Assembly: GCA_944325215.1 (NCBI GenBank)
Contig: CALUZC010000001.1
Coordinates: 118,310-182,309, forward strand
DNA length: 64,000 nucleotides
Direction: 5' to 3'
Origin: an uncultured Mucispirillum sp.
GTDB lineage: Bacteria; Chrysiogenota; Deferribacteres; Deferribacterales; Mucispirillaceae
The notes under the pieces were generated by a model. It made no database searches and was not told the origin of the DNA. It saw only the letters and a list, made by a program, of their open reading frames with translations. Of the stretch, positions 1 through 8,732 are shown piece by piece. A program made the position numbers and the translations under genes. Each line of letters opens with the position of its first letter. The first letter of the stretch is position 1.

Positions 1-186
1 TCTTTTTATACAGGGAAAAATGGGATACTGGAATATGATTATAAAGAAGGAAAAGGTCATATTGTTAATAATGTGTTTGTATCACAAGGTCCTAATTCAA
101 TATCTTCAGATTCTGTTATTTTTGATGTAAATAATAACTATATTTTTTTTAAAGATAATGTTACAGTAACATATGTACCAGAATAA
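1..186 (+). CDS. lptC: LptC-like LPS export protein, C-terminal fragment
   Basis: The frame is open from base 1 to the TAA at 184-186, giving the last 61 residues of a protein whose start lies outside the window. The fragment is a run of short beta-strand-like segments ending in YVPE, as expected of the periplasmic beta-jellyroll of LptC, which passes LPS from the inner-membrane LptBFG complex to LptA. Identification rests mainly on position: lptA starts 21 bases downstream and lptB follows, the usual lptC-lptA-lptB order. The sequence alone is too short for certainty. LptA itself shares this fold, so a second LptA-type protein is the main alternative. Confidence 0.6.
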   Translation, partial: SFYTGKNGILEYDYKEGKGHIVNNVFVSQGPNSISSDSVIFDVNNNYIFFKDNVTVTYVPE

Positions 187-207
187 TATTAGGAGTATAA
201 ACTGCAA

Positions 208-696
208 ATGATATGTATTAGTAGATATAAAGCATTAATATTTTTAATTTTAATTTTTTTTCCAATACTTCTTGGTGCAAAAAAAAATACACCATCTTCC
301 CCTGTTAAAGTGCAGGCTGATGAAATGCGTTACTTTGGAACTGAAAGAAAATCAACTTTTCATGGCAATGTTGTTGCTGTAAGTGATAATTATACATTAA
401 CGGCTGATGATGTTACTGTTTTTTTAGATAAGACTAATGAAATATCAAAAATAAAATGTGTTGGTAATGTAAATTTTAGAAGTGAAGATATTATTTCCAT
501 TTCTAAACGGGCAGATTTAGACCAGAAAAAGAAGATAGCAGTGATTACTGGCAATGTAAAAGTATGGCAGGGTGAAAATTATCTTGAAGGTGAAAAAGTT
601 TTTATATATTATGAAGAAGAACGTATAGTTGTGGATAAAGGCACAGATAAACGTGTAACAATAATATTTAAACCAACAGATGAGGGCAAAAAATAG
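208..696 (+). CDS. lptA: LPS transport periplasmic protein LptA (OstA-like)
   Basis: 162 residues. The N-terminus is a signal peptide (hydrophobic stretch at about 8-22, then a likely cleavage near GA-K). The mature part opens with [10 protein letters not shown] and continues with repeated strands around GNV, TADDV and LEGEKV, typical of the OstA/LptA domain. LptA forms the periplasmic bridge that carries LPS to the outer membrane. Its TAG stop shares one base with the GTG start of lptB, so the two are translationally coupled. Length is close to the family norm. The start at 208 gives an intact signal peptide. Confidence 0.85.
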   Translation: MICISRYKALIFLILIFFPILLGAKKNTPSSPVKVQADEMRYFGTERKSTFHGNVVAVSDNYTLTADDVTVFLDKTNEISKIKCVGNVNFRSEDIISISKRADLDQKKKIAVITGNVKVWQGENYLEGEKVFIYYEEERIVVDKGTDKRVTIIFKPTDEGKK

Positions 697-1415
697 TGGC
701 TTTAGAAGTTTTGGATTTAAAAAAATCATTTAAAAAAAGAACAGTTGTAAATGGTGTTTCTTTAAATGTTTCTAAAGGTGAAATAGTAGGACTTTTAGGC
801 CCTAATGGTGCAGGTAAAAGCACATCTTTTTATATGATAGTAGGGCTTTTAAAACCAGAAAATGGTAAAATATTATTAGATGGTGAAGATATAACACATA
901 TGCCTATGCATAAAAGATGCCGTGCAGGTATAGGCTATCTTCCTCAAGAAGCATCTGTTTTTAGGAAAATGACTGTGTATGATAATATTATGTCTGCTTT
1001 AGAATTTACTTTTGATGATGTAAAAATAAGAAAAGAAAGAGTGCAGATATTGATTGATGAATTTCATTTAAACCATGTAGTTAAAAGTTTTGGATATGCA
1101 CTATCTGGCGGAGAAAGAAGAAGAGTTGAGATTGCCAGATGCCTTGCTACAGAGCCTGATTTTATTTTATTAGATGAGCCTTTTGCAGGTATTGATCCAA
1201 TATCTGTTGCAGATATTCAAGAAATGGTTCATTCATTAAAAGATAGGGGAATTGGTGTTTTGATTACAGACCACAATGTGAGAGATACATTGAAAATAAC
1301 TGACAGAGGCTATATTATAACAGAAGGAAGAGTTTTAACACAAGGTTCACCTGAAGAAATTCTTGCAAATAAAGACGTTAGAGAAAAATATTTAGGAAAA
1401 GGGTTTTCTATTTAA
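696..1415 (+). CDS. lptB: LPS export ABC transporter ATPase LptB
   Basis: 239 residues, GTG start overlapping the lptA stop. Walker A is GPNGAGKST at 35-43. The signature region is [14 protein letters not shown], followed by Walker B and D-loop [13 protein letters not shown]; the FAGIDP form is characteristic of LptB rather than amino-acid ABC ATPases. The switch histidine lies in [11 protein letters not shown]. The protein powers extraction of LPS from the inner membrane with LptF/LptG; a permease of that type is encoded at 32877-33923. The stop overlaps the rpoN start by one base (TAATG). Position between lptA and rpoN is a conserved arrangement in many Gram-negative bacteria. Confidence 0.93.
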   Translation: MALEVLDLKKSFKKRTVVNGVSLNVSKGEIVGLLGPNGAGKSTSFYMIVGLLKPENGKILLDGEDITHMPMHKRCRAGIGYLPQEASVFRKMTVYDNIMSALEFTFDDVKIRKERVQILIDEFHLNHVVKSFGYALSGGERRRVEIARCLATEPDFILLDEPFAGIDPISVADIQEMVHSLKDRGIGVLITDHNVRDTLKITDRGYIITEGRVLTQGSPEEILANKDVREKYLGKGFSI

Positions 1416-2911
1416 TGAATAATGTAAACCAAAATTTAGATATTAAAACATCGCTGCAAACAACCGTATTCATTACACCACAAATGAAGCAGTCTCTTGC
1501 TATTCTTCAGATGCCTATTTTAGAACTGGAGCAGGAAATATCTACCATATTAGAGGAAAACCCAATATTAGAAGTAGCAGAAGATGGTGGCGATGATTTT
1601 AATGATTTAGATGATTTAAATGATTATAATGATTTAGATAGTTCTAATAAAGATAATGCAGAAGATGATAATATAGCTGGTAATATAGAAGATGATAACC
1701 TTAATAATTTAGTAGAAAAAGTGACAGGTGATGACTGGGACGAATATATTGGTTATGAAAAACTTGATGATATAAGCTATAAATCAAATAATGATGATAA
1801 TACATTTGATTTAGAGCAGGTAATAGGTGCAAAAGAATCATTATATGAACATTTAATGTATCAGTTAAATATAACTGTTACAGATGAAACAAAATGGAAA
1901 ATAGGTGAGTATATAATTGGAAATTTATCCGAAGATGGATATTGTAGAATAGATATACAATCAGCCTGCGAAGAATTAAATGTTAGTGAAGATTTATTTC
2001 ATCAGGTATTATCTATAATAAAAACATTTACTCCATCAGGTATTGCATCATCATCATTACAGGAATGTATAATTACTCAGATAAAAGATATGAATTGTGA
2101 CGATGTTTATATTGAATTTGCAAATGAATTGTTAAGAGATTACTCATCAGAACTTGCAAGTTTTAAATATGATGATATACTAAAAGGTATGAGTATTGAA
2201 AGAGATACTTTTGATTATTTATTGATGCTTATAAAGAAAACAGACCCACGTCCCGGGCTTAATTTTACAGGTGGAGATACAAAATTTGTTACACCAGATG
2301 TTTTTATAGTGCCAAATGAAGAAAATTTTGATATAATAGTAAATGATAAAGGCATACCAAACATTAGGCTTAATAATTATTATATAAAAATGCTTCAAGG
2401 TTCTAATTTAGATGGTGAAGCCAAAAGTTATATTAAAGATAAAGTAAAGAATGCTGTATGGGTAATTGAAAGCCTGCAGAAACGTCAAAAAGCAATATAT
2501 AAAGTGGTTAAAGCAATTGCAGATTTTCAGGGAGATTTTTTGCAAAATGGTATTACTAGCTTAAAACCTTTAAAATTAAAAGATATTGCTGAAGTTACAG
2601 GACTTCATGAATCTACAGTAAGCCGTGTTACATCTGGTAAATATGCTATGACAAAACACGGACTAATAGAATTAAAATCATTTTTCTCTAAAAGTTTGGA
2701 AAGTGATAGTGGTGATATGTCTATCGGTGTTATTAAACAAAAAATTAAAGAGCTAATTGATAACGAAGATAAATCAACATGTTTATCAGACCAGCGTATA
2801 GTAGAGATAATGGAAGAAAAAGGAATAAAAATTGCTCGGCGAACTGTTGCAAAATATAGAGATGAAATGAATATTCCAACAATGTCGCAGAGAAGAAGGC
2901 TAAGGAGGTAA
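1415..2911 (+). CDS. rpoN: RNA polymerase sigma-54 factor RpoN
   Basis: 498 residues with the full sigma-54 layout. The glutamine-rich region I contains the MKQSLAILQMP segment, where activators act. A long Asp/Asn-rich acidic region II spans about 55-125. The core-binding region III follows, with a helix-turn-helix around HESTVSRVTSGKY (about 395-410). The C-terminal RpoN box ARRTVAKYR lies at about 474-482 and reads the -24 promoter element. It is coupled to lptB by a one-base overlap and followed by hpf after 4 bases. A matching -24/-12 promoter candidate sits upstream of fliD and an NtrX-type activator gene lies at 57272, so its partners are partly visible here. Confidence 0.97.
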   Translation: MNNVNQNLDIKTSLQTTVFITPQMKQSLAILQMPILELEQEISTILEENPILEVAEDGGDDFNDLDDLNDYNDLDSSNKDNAEDDNIAGNIEDDNLNNLVEKVTGDDWDEYIGYEKLDDISYKSNNDDNTFDLEQVIGAKESLYEHLMYQLNITVTDETKWKIGEYIIGNLSEDGYCRIDIQSACEELNVSEDLFHQVLSIIKTFTPSGIASSSLQECIITQIKDMNCDDVYIEFANELLRDYSSELASFKYDDILKGMSIERDTFDYLLMLIKKTDPRPGLNFTGGDTKFVTPDVFIVPNEENFDIIVNDKGIPNIRLNNYYIKMLQGSNLDGEAKSYIKDKVKNAVWVIESLQKRQKAIYKVVKAIADFQGDFLQNGITSLKPLKLKDIAEVTGLHESTVSRVTSGKYAMTKHGLIELKSFFSKSLESDSGDMSIGVIKQKIKELIDNEDKSTCLSDQRIVEIMEEKGIKIARRTVAKYRDEMNIPTMSQRRRLRR

Positions 2912-2915
2912 TATT

Positions 2916-3455
2916 ATGAATATTACAGTGAACGCAAAACACACAACATTAACAGATGCTATTAAGGATTATTCTGAAAAGAAAATTCAAAAAATAGCAA
3001 AATATTTTGATGACCATATGGACGTTCATGTTAATTTAAATGTGGAAAAAAATATGCATATTGCAGAAATATTTGTTAATGTTAAAGGAATGTTTTTAAA
3101 AGGTATAGAAAAATCAGAGGATATGTATGCTTCAATTGATATGGCAATGGATAAAATAGAAAGACAGGTTGTAAAATATAAAGAGAAGCTTCAAACTCGT
3201 AAAAGTGCCGAAAACAGAGCATCAATGGACGATTTAAAACTTAATGTATATGACTATAATGAAGATAGTGCCATTGATGAGCCAAAAATTGTTATTACAA
3301 AAAGTCTGCCTGCAAAACCAATGGATATAGAAGAAGCAATTATGCAGATGGATTTAATGAACAAAAACTTCTTTGTATTTCGTAATGCAGAAAACTCTGA
3401 AATAAACGTTGTTTATAAAAGAGATGATGGTAAAGTAGGTTTAATTGAATCATAA
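2916..3455 (+). CDS. hpf: Ribosome hibernation promoting factor, long form
   Basis: 179 residues. The N-terminal S30AE domain begins MNITVNAKHTTLTDAIKDY and holds the basic helix that lies in the ribosome decoding centre. A linker is followed by a C-terminal domain (about 120-179, with KPMDIEEAIMQMDLMNKNFFVFRN), which in long-form HPF mediates 100S ribosome dimerisation. The presence of both domains distinguishes it from the short E. coli HPF. The ribosome binding site AGGAGG overlaps the end of rpoN. An intrinsic terminator begins 12 bases past the stop, so it is probably the last gene of the lpt-rpoN transcript. Confidence 0.92.
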   Translation: MNITVNAKHTTLTDAIKDYSEKKIQKIAKYFDDHMDVHVNLNVEKNMHIAEIFVNVKGMFLKGIEKSEDMYASIDMAMDKIERQVVKYKEKLQTRKSAENRASMDDLKLNVYDYNEDSAIDEPKIVITKSLPAKPMDIEEAIMQMDLMNKNFFVFRNAENSEINVVYKRDDGKVGLIES

Positions 3456-3466
3456 TAAAATATAAT

Positions 3467-3501
3467 ATACCTACCTATAGAATATGGGTAGGTATTTTTT
3501 T
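3467..3501 (+). terminator. Intrinsic terminator between hpf and rapZ
   Basis: ATACCTACC (3467-3475) pairs perfectly with GGTAGGTAT (3487-3495). The stem can extend inward by about four more pairs, one of them G-U, to a three-base loop. Seven T residues follow (3495-3501). It separates the lpt-rpoN-hpf unit from rapZ and overlaps the first in-frame ATG of the rapZ frame. Confidence 0.8.
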
Positions 3502-3513
3502 AAGGATAAGTTT

Positions 3514-4362
3514 ATGAATAACCTTTCCATTGTAATTATTACAGGGCTTTCAGGAGCTGGTAAATCTCATGCAGCTAAAGTATTTGAAGATTTAGGATAC
3601 TATACAATAGATAATATGCCGCTGCCCATTTTAGATAAAGTAATTGAATTATTTTTTAATATTGATAGTGGCGTTGCAAAAGTTGCATTTGTTATAGATT
3701 CCAGATCAAAAGATACTAATTTAGTTTTTCAGTTCATAAAAATGCTTCGTGAAAAATATAATGCAACATCTATTTTTATGGACGCTTCTTTTGAAACACT
3801 TGTTAAACGCTATAAAGAAACTAGAAGAAAGCACCCATTAGGAAATGACCTGCAGGAAGCCATAAAAAAAGAAATATCTTTCATGGAAAATGTTAAAGGT
3901 ATATCTGATATTGTGCTTAATACAGATGGCAAGAATATTCATGATTTAACAAGAGAAATAGTAAGTATATTTAATCATCATATTAATGACTTTACTCTTA
4001 CGTTACAATCTTTTGGTTTTAAAAATGGGCTTCCTCAAGATGCTGATATGGTAATGGACGTTCGATTTATGCGAAACCCTCATTTTGATGATGGTCTAAG
4101 AACTATGACAGGGCTTAATGAAGAAGTTCAAGAGTATGTTAAGGCTGATGAAAATTATGATAATTTTATATTACAATTAAAAAATATAATATTAATGCTT
4201 ATATCTTTGTATATTAGTGAAGGTAAAAAATACTTTAATATTTCAATAGGTTGTACGGGTGGAAAGCATCGTTCTGTTACAGTAGTTGAGGATTTATTAA
4301 AAATATTGACTGAAAATGGTATTCAAGATATTAGAGTGAAACATAGAGATATAGATAAATAA
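3514..4362 (+). CDS. rapZ: RNase adapter protein RapZ
   Basis: 282 residues. A P-loop GLSGAGKS lies at 11-18, and the C-terminal domain carries the family signature IGCTGGKHRSVTVVEDL. In enterobacteria RapZ binds glucosamine-6-phosphate and directs RNase E decay of a small RNA; here the gene heads a PTS cluster, a common linkage. The ATG at 3514 is chosen because the earlier in-frame ATG at 3484 lies inside the terminator stem, while 3514 has an AAGGA upstream and gives the normal family length beginning MNNLSIVIITG. No sRNA target is identifiable in the window, so the exact role here is inferred. Confidence 0.9.
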   Translation: MNNLSIVIITGLSGAGKSHAAKVFEDLGYYTIDNMPLPILDKVIELFFNIDSGVAKVAFVIDSRSKDTNLVFQFIKMLREKYNATSIFMDASFETLVKRYKETRRKHPLGNDLQEAIKKEISFMENVKGISDIVLNTDGKNIHDLTREIVSIFNHHINDFTLTLQSFGFKNGLPQDADMVMDVRFMRNPHFDDGLRTMTGLNEEVQEYVKADENYDNFILQLKNIILMLISLYISEGKKYFNISIGCTGGKHRSVTVVEDLLKILTENGIQDIRVKHRDIDK

Positions 4363-4381
4363 ATCATAAAGGAAAGAAAAT

Positions 4382-4783
4382 ATGGTAATTGTAATATTAA
4401 CTCATGGCATATTTGGTGAAGAATTACTTAGATCTGCAGAAATGATTATAGGCAGGCAGGATAAAGTAGAAGTTATTTCCATTAATAGTGGCGAATTAAT
4501 GGACGATGTGTATTCTAAAATGGAAAATATTTTAGTAAAATACCAAGATGAAAGTTGTTTATTATATACTGATATGTTTGGTGGAAGCCCATCAAATATT
4601 TCTATGGCATATCTTGCAAAAGATAGCGTTGAGGTAGTTTCTGGTGTCAACCTTCCTATGTTGCTTAAAGCTTTCACTATGCGTATGGATAATAACAATA
4701 GTTTATCTCAAATTGCAAAAGAATCAGCTGAGGCAGGAATTGCGAGCATAAAAGTTGCTGGGGAGTTGCTTAATAAAAAATGA
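4382..4783 (+). CDS. PTS mannose-family EIIA component
   Basis: 133 residues, a stand-alone EIIA of the mannose-fructose-sorbose family. The phosphorylated histidine is His8 in VIVILTHGIFGEELL. The segment YTDMFGGSPSNIS is the conserved substrate-side loop of ManX-type IIA domains. It accepts phosphate from HPr and passes it to EIIB. The stop overlaps the EIIB start by four bases (ATGA). The gene lies 19 bases after rapZ. The transported sugar cannot be told from the sequence. Confidence 0.9.
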   Translation: MVIVILTHGIFGEELLRSAEMIIGRQDKVEVISINSGELMDDVYSKMENILVKYQDESCLLYTDMFGGSPSNISMAYLAKDSVEVVSGVNLPMLLKAFTMRMDNNNSLSQIAKESAEAGIASIKVAGELLNKK

Positions 4784-5259
4784 AGCATATAATATATAGA
4801 GTTGATGATAGGTTTATTCATGGTCAAGTACTTGAAGGGTGGGTAAATTATCTTAAAATAACAAATGTGATAATAGTTAATGATGTTATAGCTGGTGATA
4901 ATGTTCGTGCGTCTATCTATGGCAGCACACTTCCTGCTAATTCAAAATTTTCTGTATATTCTATTCATGATTTTTGCTTCAAAAAACCATATCTTAAAAA
5001 TAAGAAAAAATATATGCTTGTAATAGTTGGTTCAATTGATGACCTTTTTAAAATAGAAGAAACTTTTTCAAATAATATTTATTTTAATATAGGCTGTATG
5101 ACAGATGCTTCCCATGATGTTTGTATTAATGACAGCGTATTTTTATCTTTAAATGATTTTCATAAATTGCAAAACTTATCAGAATTATATGATATTTATT
5201 TTCACAAGGTTCCTTGGGAAAAACCAGTAATTTTTTCAAACCATAATAGAAAAATATAG
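4780..5259 (+). CDS. PTS mannose-family EIIB component
   Basis: 159 residues. The N-terminus YRVDDRFIHGQVLEGW is the hallmark of mannose-type IIB proteins, with His14 as the likely phosphorylation site. Mannose-type IIB is phosphorylated on histidine, unlike the cysteine used by most PTS families. It is translationally coupled to EIIA and followed after 8 bases by EIIC. Length is typical. It is cytoplasmic and should dock on the EIIC-EIID membrane complex. Confidence 0.9.
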   Translation: MKHIIYRVDDRFIHGQVLEGWVNYLKITNVIIVNDVIAGDNVRASIYGSTLPANSKFSVYSIHDFCFKKPYLKNKKKYMLVIVGSIDDLFKIEETFSNNIYFNIGCMTDASHDVCINDSVFLSLNDFHKLQNLSELYDIYFHKVPWEKPVIFSNHNRKI

Positions 5260-5267
5260 GGTATAGT

Positions 5268-5948
5268 ATGGCTGAAATATCACTACAGCAAATTATTTTT
5301 TTAATTTTATTTTCTGGTGCAATTTCTGTAGACAGGCTTGCTGGTTTTAATATTATGCTTTCCCGCCCTATAATTGTTTCAGGTGTTATTGGAATAGTTT
5401 TTGGAAATATATATGCTGCCTTAATGATGGGATTAATTTTTGAATTTATTGGTATGCTTGAAGTGCCAGTAGGCACAACTATCACTCATGATGATACTTT
5501 TGGTGGCTATGCTTCATCACTGGCTATGGTATTAGGTGTTGCTAATGAAGATGCAATAAATATATTGGTTGCCATATTTATTACATCTTTATTAATGTAT
5601 CCCGTTACTTTTTCAGATAAGGTATTTAGGAATATTAATAAATATCTCGTAAAAAAAAGTATAAATCAAAATGCAACAGATAATGAAAACAGATTAATAT
5701 TATTAGGTGTTATACTAGCATTTATTCGTGGTATTTTAGTTTATAATATTGGTTTTATAGCAATTTGCATATTCATGAAATATTTCAAATTAATTAATAT
5801 AGATATAAATAATATATATGAGCCAATTTTGGCACTTACATTAATTGCAACCTTTATGGGTGGTTATTTGCTGCGTTTTTTAATAATTAACAGGCTTCAC
5901 AAAGTAATACTGCTTGGTTTAGGTCTCTTAATAGGGTGGTTATTATAA
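5268..5948 (+). CDS. PTS mannose-family EIIC membrane component
   Basis: 226 residues, almost entirely hydrophobic with several membrane helices. GLIFEFIGMLEVPVGTTITHDDTFGGYASS is close in pattern to the conserved IIC region (short pieces such as EVPVGTT and DDTFGGYAS are visible at about 64-85). With EIID it forms the sugar channel. Its stop shares a base with the EIID start. It is somewhat shorter than enterobacterial ManY (about 266 residues). No sugar specificity can be inferred. Confidence 0.82.
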   Translation: MAEISLQQIIFLILFSGAISVDRLAGFNIMLSRPIIVSGVIGIVFGNIYAALMMGLIFEFIGMLEVPVGTTITHDDTFGGYASSLAMVLGVANEDAINILVAIFITSLLMYPVTFSDKVFRNINKYLVKKSINQNATDNENRLILLGVILAFIRGILVYNIGFIAICIFMKYFKLINIDINNIYEPILALTLIATFMGGYLLRFLIINRLHKVILLGLGLLIGWLL

Positions 5949-6649
5949 TGAAAAATCTTGTTATATTGCCAACTTTGTTAAAAAGCATGTTTTACCAGGG
6001 TAACTGGAATATTACAAATATGCAGGGAACAGGTTTTAGATGGCTTGTTAAAGATTTTTTTAAGAATAATAATACAAAACTGCCTTCAGATTTTGATTTA
6101 TCCCCCATATATTATTTTAATACTAACCCATATTTAGTAACTTTCATTTTAGGTCTTTTATTAAAAGAAACTCAAATGCGTGGTAAAATAGGTGATTATG
6201 ATAAAATTTATGCATCAGCACTAGCTGCTTTAGGTGATACTTTTTTTTGGCATTCACTGCGTCCTTTTGCTTTTTTTATTTCTTTATGGGCTATTTTAAT
6301 TAATCCAATACTTGTTATCATATTATATTTTATAATATTTAATTTATTTAATATAGTATTTAGGGTATTAGGGTTTTATTATGGATATACATTTGGTGCA
6401 AATGTTATGCAGTTATTTAATAAAATAAAATTTAATAAGTGGAGCAGAATATATGATGGCATTACAACATTTATGGCAGGAGTAGTGATTGCTTATGTTA
6501 TTAATCATTATATATCTGATTCTATACATGTTATTAAATCAGTAGCGTTATTTATCGTTGGTATAATAGTTTCAAAATGGGTAAGAGGTCCATTAGAGCT
6601 TATGATTGTAACAACGATTTTAGGTGTATTACTTTTATTTGGAGTGTGA
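5948..6649 (+). CDS. PTS mannose-family EIID membrane component
   Basis: 233 residues from the ATG at 5948, which overlaps the EIIC stop (TAATG) and gives MKNLVILPTLLKSMFYQGNWN. The motifs NMQGTGFRW and LGDTFFWHSLRPF are diagnostic of the IID family. The C-terminal half is membrane-spanning. It is shorter than ManZ (about 280 residues), the reduction lying in the soluble middle and C-terminal part. An upstream GTG at 5936 is in frame but would only add four residues, and the coupled ATG is preferred. Confidence 0.85.
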   Translation: MKNLVILPTLLKSMFYQGNWNITNMQGTGFRWLVKDFFKNNNTKLPSDFDLSPIYYFNTNPYLVTFILGLLLKETQMRGKIGDYDKIYASALAALGDTFFWHSLRPFAFFISLWAILINPILVIILYFIIFNLFNIVFRVLGFYYGYTFGANVMQLFNKIKFNKWSRIYDGITTFMAGVVIAYVINHYISDSIHVIKSVALFIVGIIVSKWVRGPLELMIVTTILGVLLLFGV

Positions 6650-6650
6650 A

Positions 6651-6926
6651 ATGGCCACTATTACTTTAGGTGCAATAATTACAAATAATGAAGGTATTCA
6701 TGCACGAACAGCAGCTGCATTATTAAGAGTTATAAAACAATATAATGTGGAGGTTTTTATTAAGTATAAAGATAATATTGTAAATCTTAAGCACTTAATA
6801 GATGTAATTGCATTATCTATAAGTTGTGATGCATATATAGAGTTAATTATAGAAGGAGAAGATGCTATATCTTGCAGTGCAGAACTTTCTAAAGTGATAA
6901 AAAGTGATTTAGGAGAGATATCTTGA
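6651..6926 (+). CDS. ptsH: Phosphocarrier protein HPr
   Basis: 92 residues from the ATG at 6651, one base after the EIID stop; the longer in-frame extension upstream lies inside EIID. The active-site motif NNEGIHARTAA places the phosphorylated histidine at His17. The regulatory site that is Ser46 in Firmicutes and many proteobacteria (context LKS) reads LKH here, so it cannot be phosphorylated on serine by HPr kinase. No hprK is found next to it. The stop overlaps the TTG start of EI by four bases. Confidence 0.88.
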   Translation: MATITLGAIITNNEGIHARTAAALLRVIKQYNVEVFIKYKDNIVNLKHLIDVIALSISCDAYIELIIEGEDAISCSAELSKVIKSDLGEIS

Positions 6927-8635
6927 TAATAAAAAAAGGAACAACTATTTCAAATGGTATAGCCATTGGTAAAGCATTGATTATATGCAGGGATAAAGTT
7001 AGTGTAAAAGGATATAAAATCCAAGATACTTCTTTTGAAATAGAAAAATTAAATTCGGCAGTTTCCCATACTTCTAAACTTTTAGACCAAATGCAGCTAA
7101 TAAGCAAAACGTATAAAGAATTATATGATGTTTATAAACTGCTTTTAACAGATGAGTCATTTATTGGAAAAGCTGTTTCCATAATAGAAGAAGAACAGGT
7201 CAATGCAGAATATGCATTAAAAAAAGTAACGGATAGCTTAATGAATAAGTTATCTCTTTCAGATAATGATTATTTTAAAGCTAGAATGCATGATATTAAA
7301 GATATATATTTACGTTTAATTCGTTATATGTCAAATATTTTAGTGGAAAATTTAGATGATGCTGATGAAGATACAATTCTTGTTTTTAACGATTTTGCCG
7401 TATCAGATATTGATGCAATGGTAAAGAAAAAAGTAAAAGGTTTTATTTCTGCAGTTGGCAATAAAATTTCACATAAAAGCATAATAGTGAGAGAATCAGG
7501 TATTGTAGCAGTTTCTGGTATAAAGAATGCAGATACTTTTATAAAAAATGGTGATGTATTGGTGGTCGATGGCTTTTTAGGATATGTTGCTATAAATCCT
7601 GATAAAGCAAGCATGGAAAAATATGAAAAAAAGAAAGCCGATTATGAAAATTACCTTAACTCTGTAAAAAACGACCATGATACAAGCTGCAAAACACTAG
7701 ATGGACATGTTGTATCCCTTTATGCAAATATTAATAGTAATGATGAGCTTACACATTTGAATGTTCATGGTATGCAGGGGGTAGGTTTATATAGAACAGA
7801 ATTTTTATATATAAATAATGGCATGTTAAATGAAGATGAGCAGTATAATATATTAAAAAACGCACTTTTATCTATGCAGAATAAACCTCTCACTGTTAGA
7901 ACATTTGATTTAGGTGGTGATAAAGTTAGTAGATTTATGCCAAGCTCTGTTGAGGAAAATCCAGCATTAGGGTTACGTGCAATTAGATACAGTATGAAAT
8001 ACAGGGATTTTTTCTCTGCCCAAATAAGAGCCGTCTTGAGAGCAGGTATATCTGGAGATATTAGGCTTCTACTTCCTATGGTTTCTTCTATTGATGAGCT
8101 TTTGGAAATAAAAATTATTATTGATAATGAAAAAAAACGGTTACAGGAAATGAATGTTCCTTATAGAGATAATATTCCTTTAGGTATTATGATAGAAGTT
8201 CCATCTACTGCAATACTAATTGATAAGTTTATAAAATATGTTGATTTTTTCAGTATTGGAACAAATGATTTAATTCAGTATGTATTAGGTGTAGATAGAA
8301 ACAATGAAGATGTAAGCCATTTGTATGCATCTGCTCACCCAGCAATTTTATCTCTTTTAAAAAATATACAAGATAAAGTAAGTGCTGCAGGAAAACCAGT
8401 ATCAATATGTGGTGAACTTGCTGGAGATTGTAGATATACAGCTATGTTAATTGGTTTAGGTTACCGTTCTTTTAGTATGAACCCACGTTCTTCATATATG
8501 GTAAGAAAAACCATATCATCTTTTAATGCAAAAGATTGCGAAAAATTAGTAAATATTTTATTAAGTATTGATACTGTAGAGGAAATTGAAGCACTTATAA
8601 GCGATTTTAATAATAAAGATATTTTAACAGATTAA
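6923..8635 (+). CDS. ptsI: PTS enzyme I (PEP-protein phosphotransferase)
   Basis: 570 residues, TTG start within the HPr stop (TTGA overlap). The order is an N-terminal HPr-binding helical domain, the phosphohistidine domain with GNKISHKSIIVRESG (His184), and the PEP-binding TIM barrel with GVGLYRTEFLY, FDLGGDK, GTNDLIQYVLGVDR and the C-terminal CGELAGD cysteine motif. It transfers phosphate from PEP to HPr. Length is standard for PtsI, without the GAF domain of PtsP. It is the last gene of the PTS cluster; no terminator hairpin is obvious in the 97 bases that follow. Confidence 0.95.
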   Translation: MIIKKGTTISNGIAIGKALIICRDKVSVKGYKIQDTSFEIEKLNSAVSHTSKLLDQMQLISKTYKELYDVYKLLLTDESFIGKAVSIIEEEQVNAEYALKKVTDSLMNKLSLSDNDYFKARMHDIKDIYLRLIRYMSNILVENLDDADEDTILVFNDFAVSDIDAMVKKKVKGFISAVGNKISHKSIIVRESGIVAVSGIKNADTFIKNGDVLVVDGFLGYVAINPDKASMEKYEKKKADYENYLNSVKNDHDTSCKTLDGHVVSLYANINSNDELTHLNVHGMQGVGLYRTEFLYINNGMLNEDEQYNILKNALLSMQNKPLTVRTFDLGGDKVSRFMPSSVEENPALGLRAIRYSMKYRDFFSAQIRAVLRAGISGDIRLLLPMVSSIDELLEIKIIIDNEKKRLQEMNVPYRDNIPLGIMIEVPSTAILIDKFIKYVDFFSIGTNDLIQYVLGVDRNNEDVSHLYASAHPAILSLLKNIQDKVSAAGKPVSICGELAGDCRYTAMLIGLGYRSFSMNPRSSYMVRKTISSFNAKDCEKLVNILLSIDTVEEIEALISDFNNKDILTD

Positions 8636-8676
8636 TAAAGACTGTATAAAATTTTAAAAAATATATTTATTCATAT

Positions 8677-8705
8677 TTGACAAAATTTCTTAATTTTGGT
8701 AGAAA
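8677..8705 (+). promoter_or_regulatory. Candidate sigma-70 promoter for the HlyD/ABC exporter operon
   Basis: A perfect TTGACA at 8677-8682 is followed after 17 bases by TAGAAA (8700-8705). It lies 28 bases before the start codon of the HlyD-family gene and marks the end of the PTS unit. The -10 match is only 4 of 6. Confidence 0.45.
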
Positions 8706-8732
8706 TAGGTATTTACATATATAGGTGAGTGT

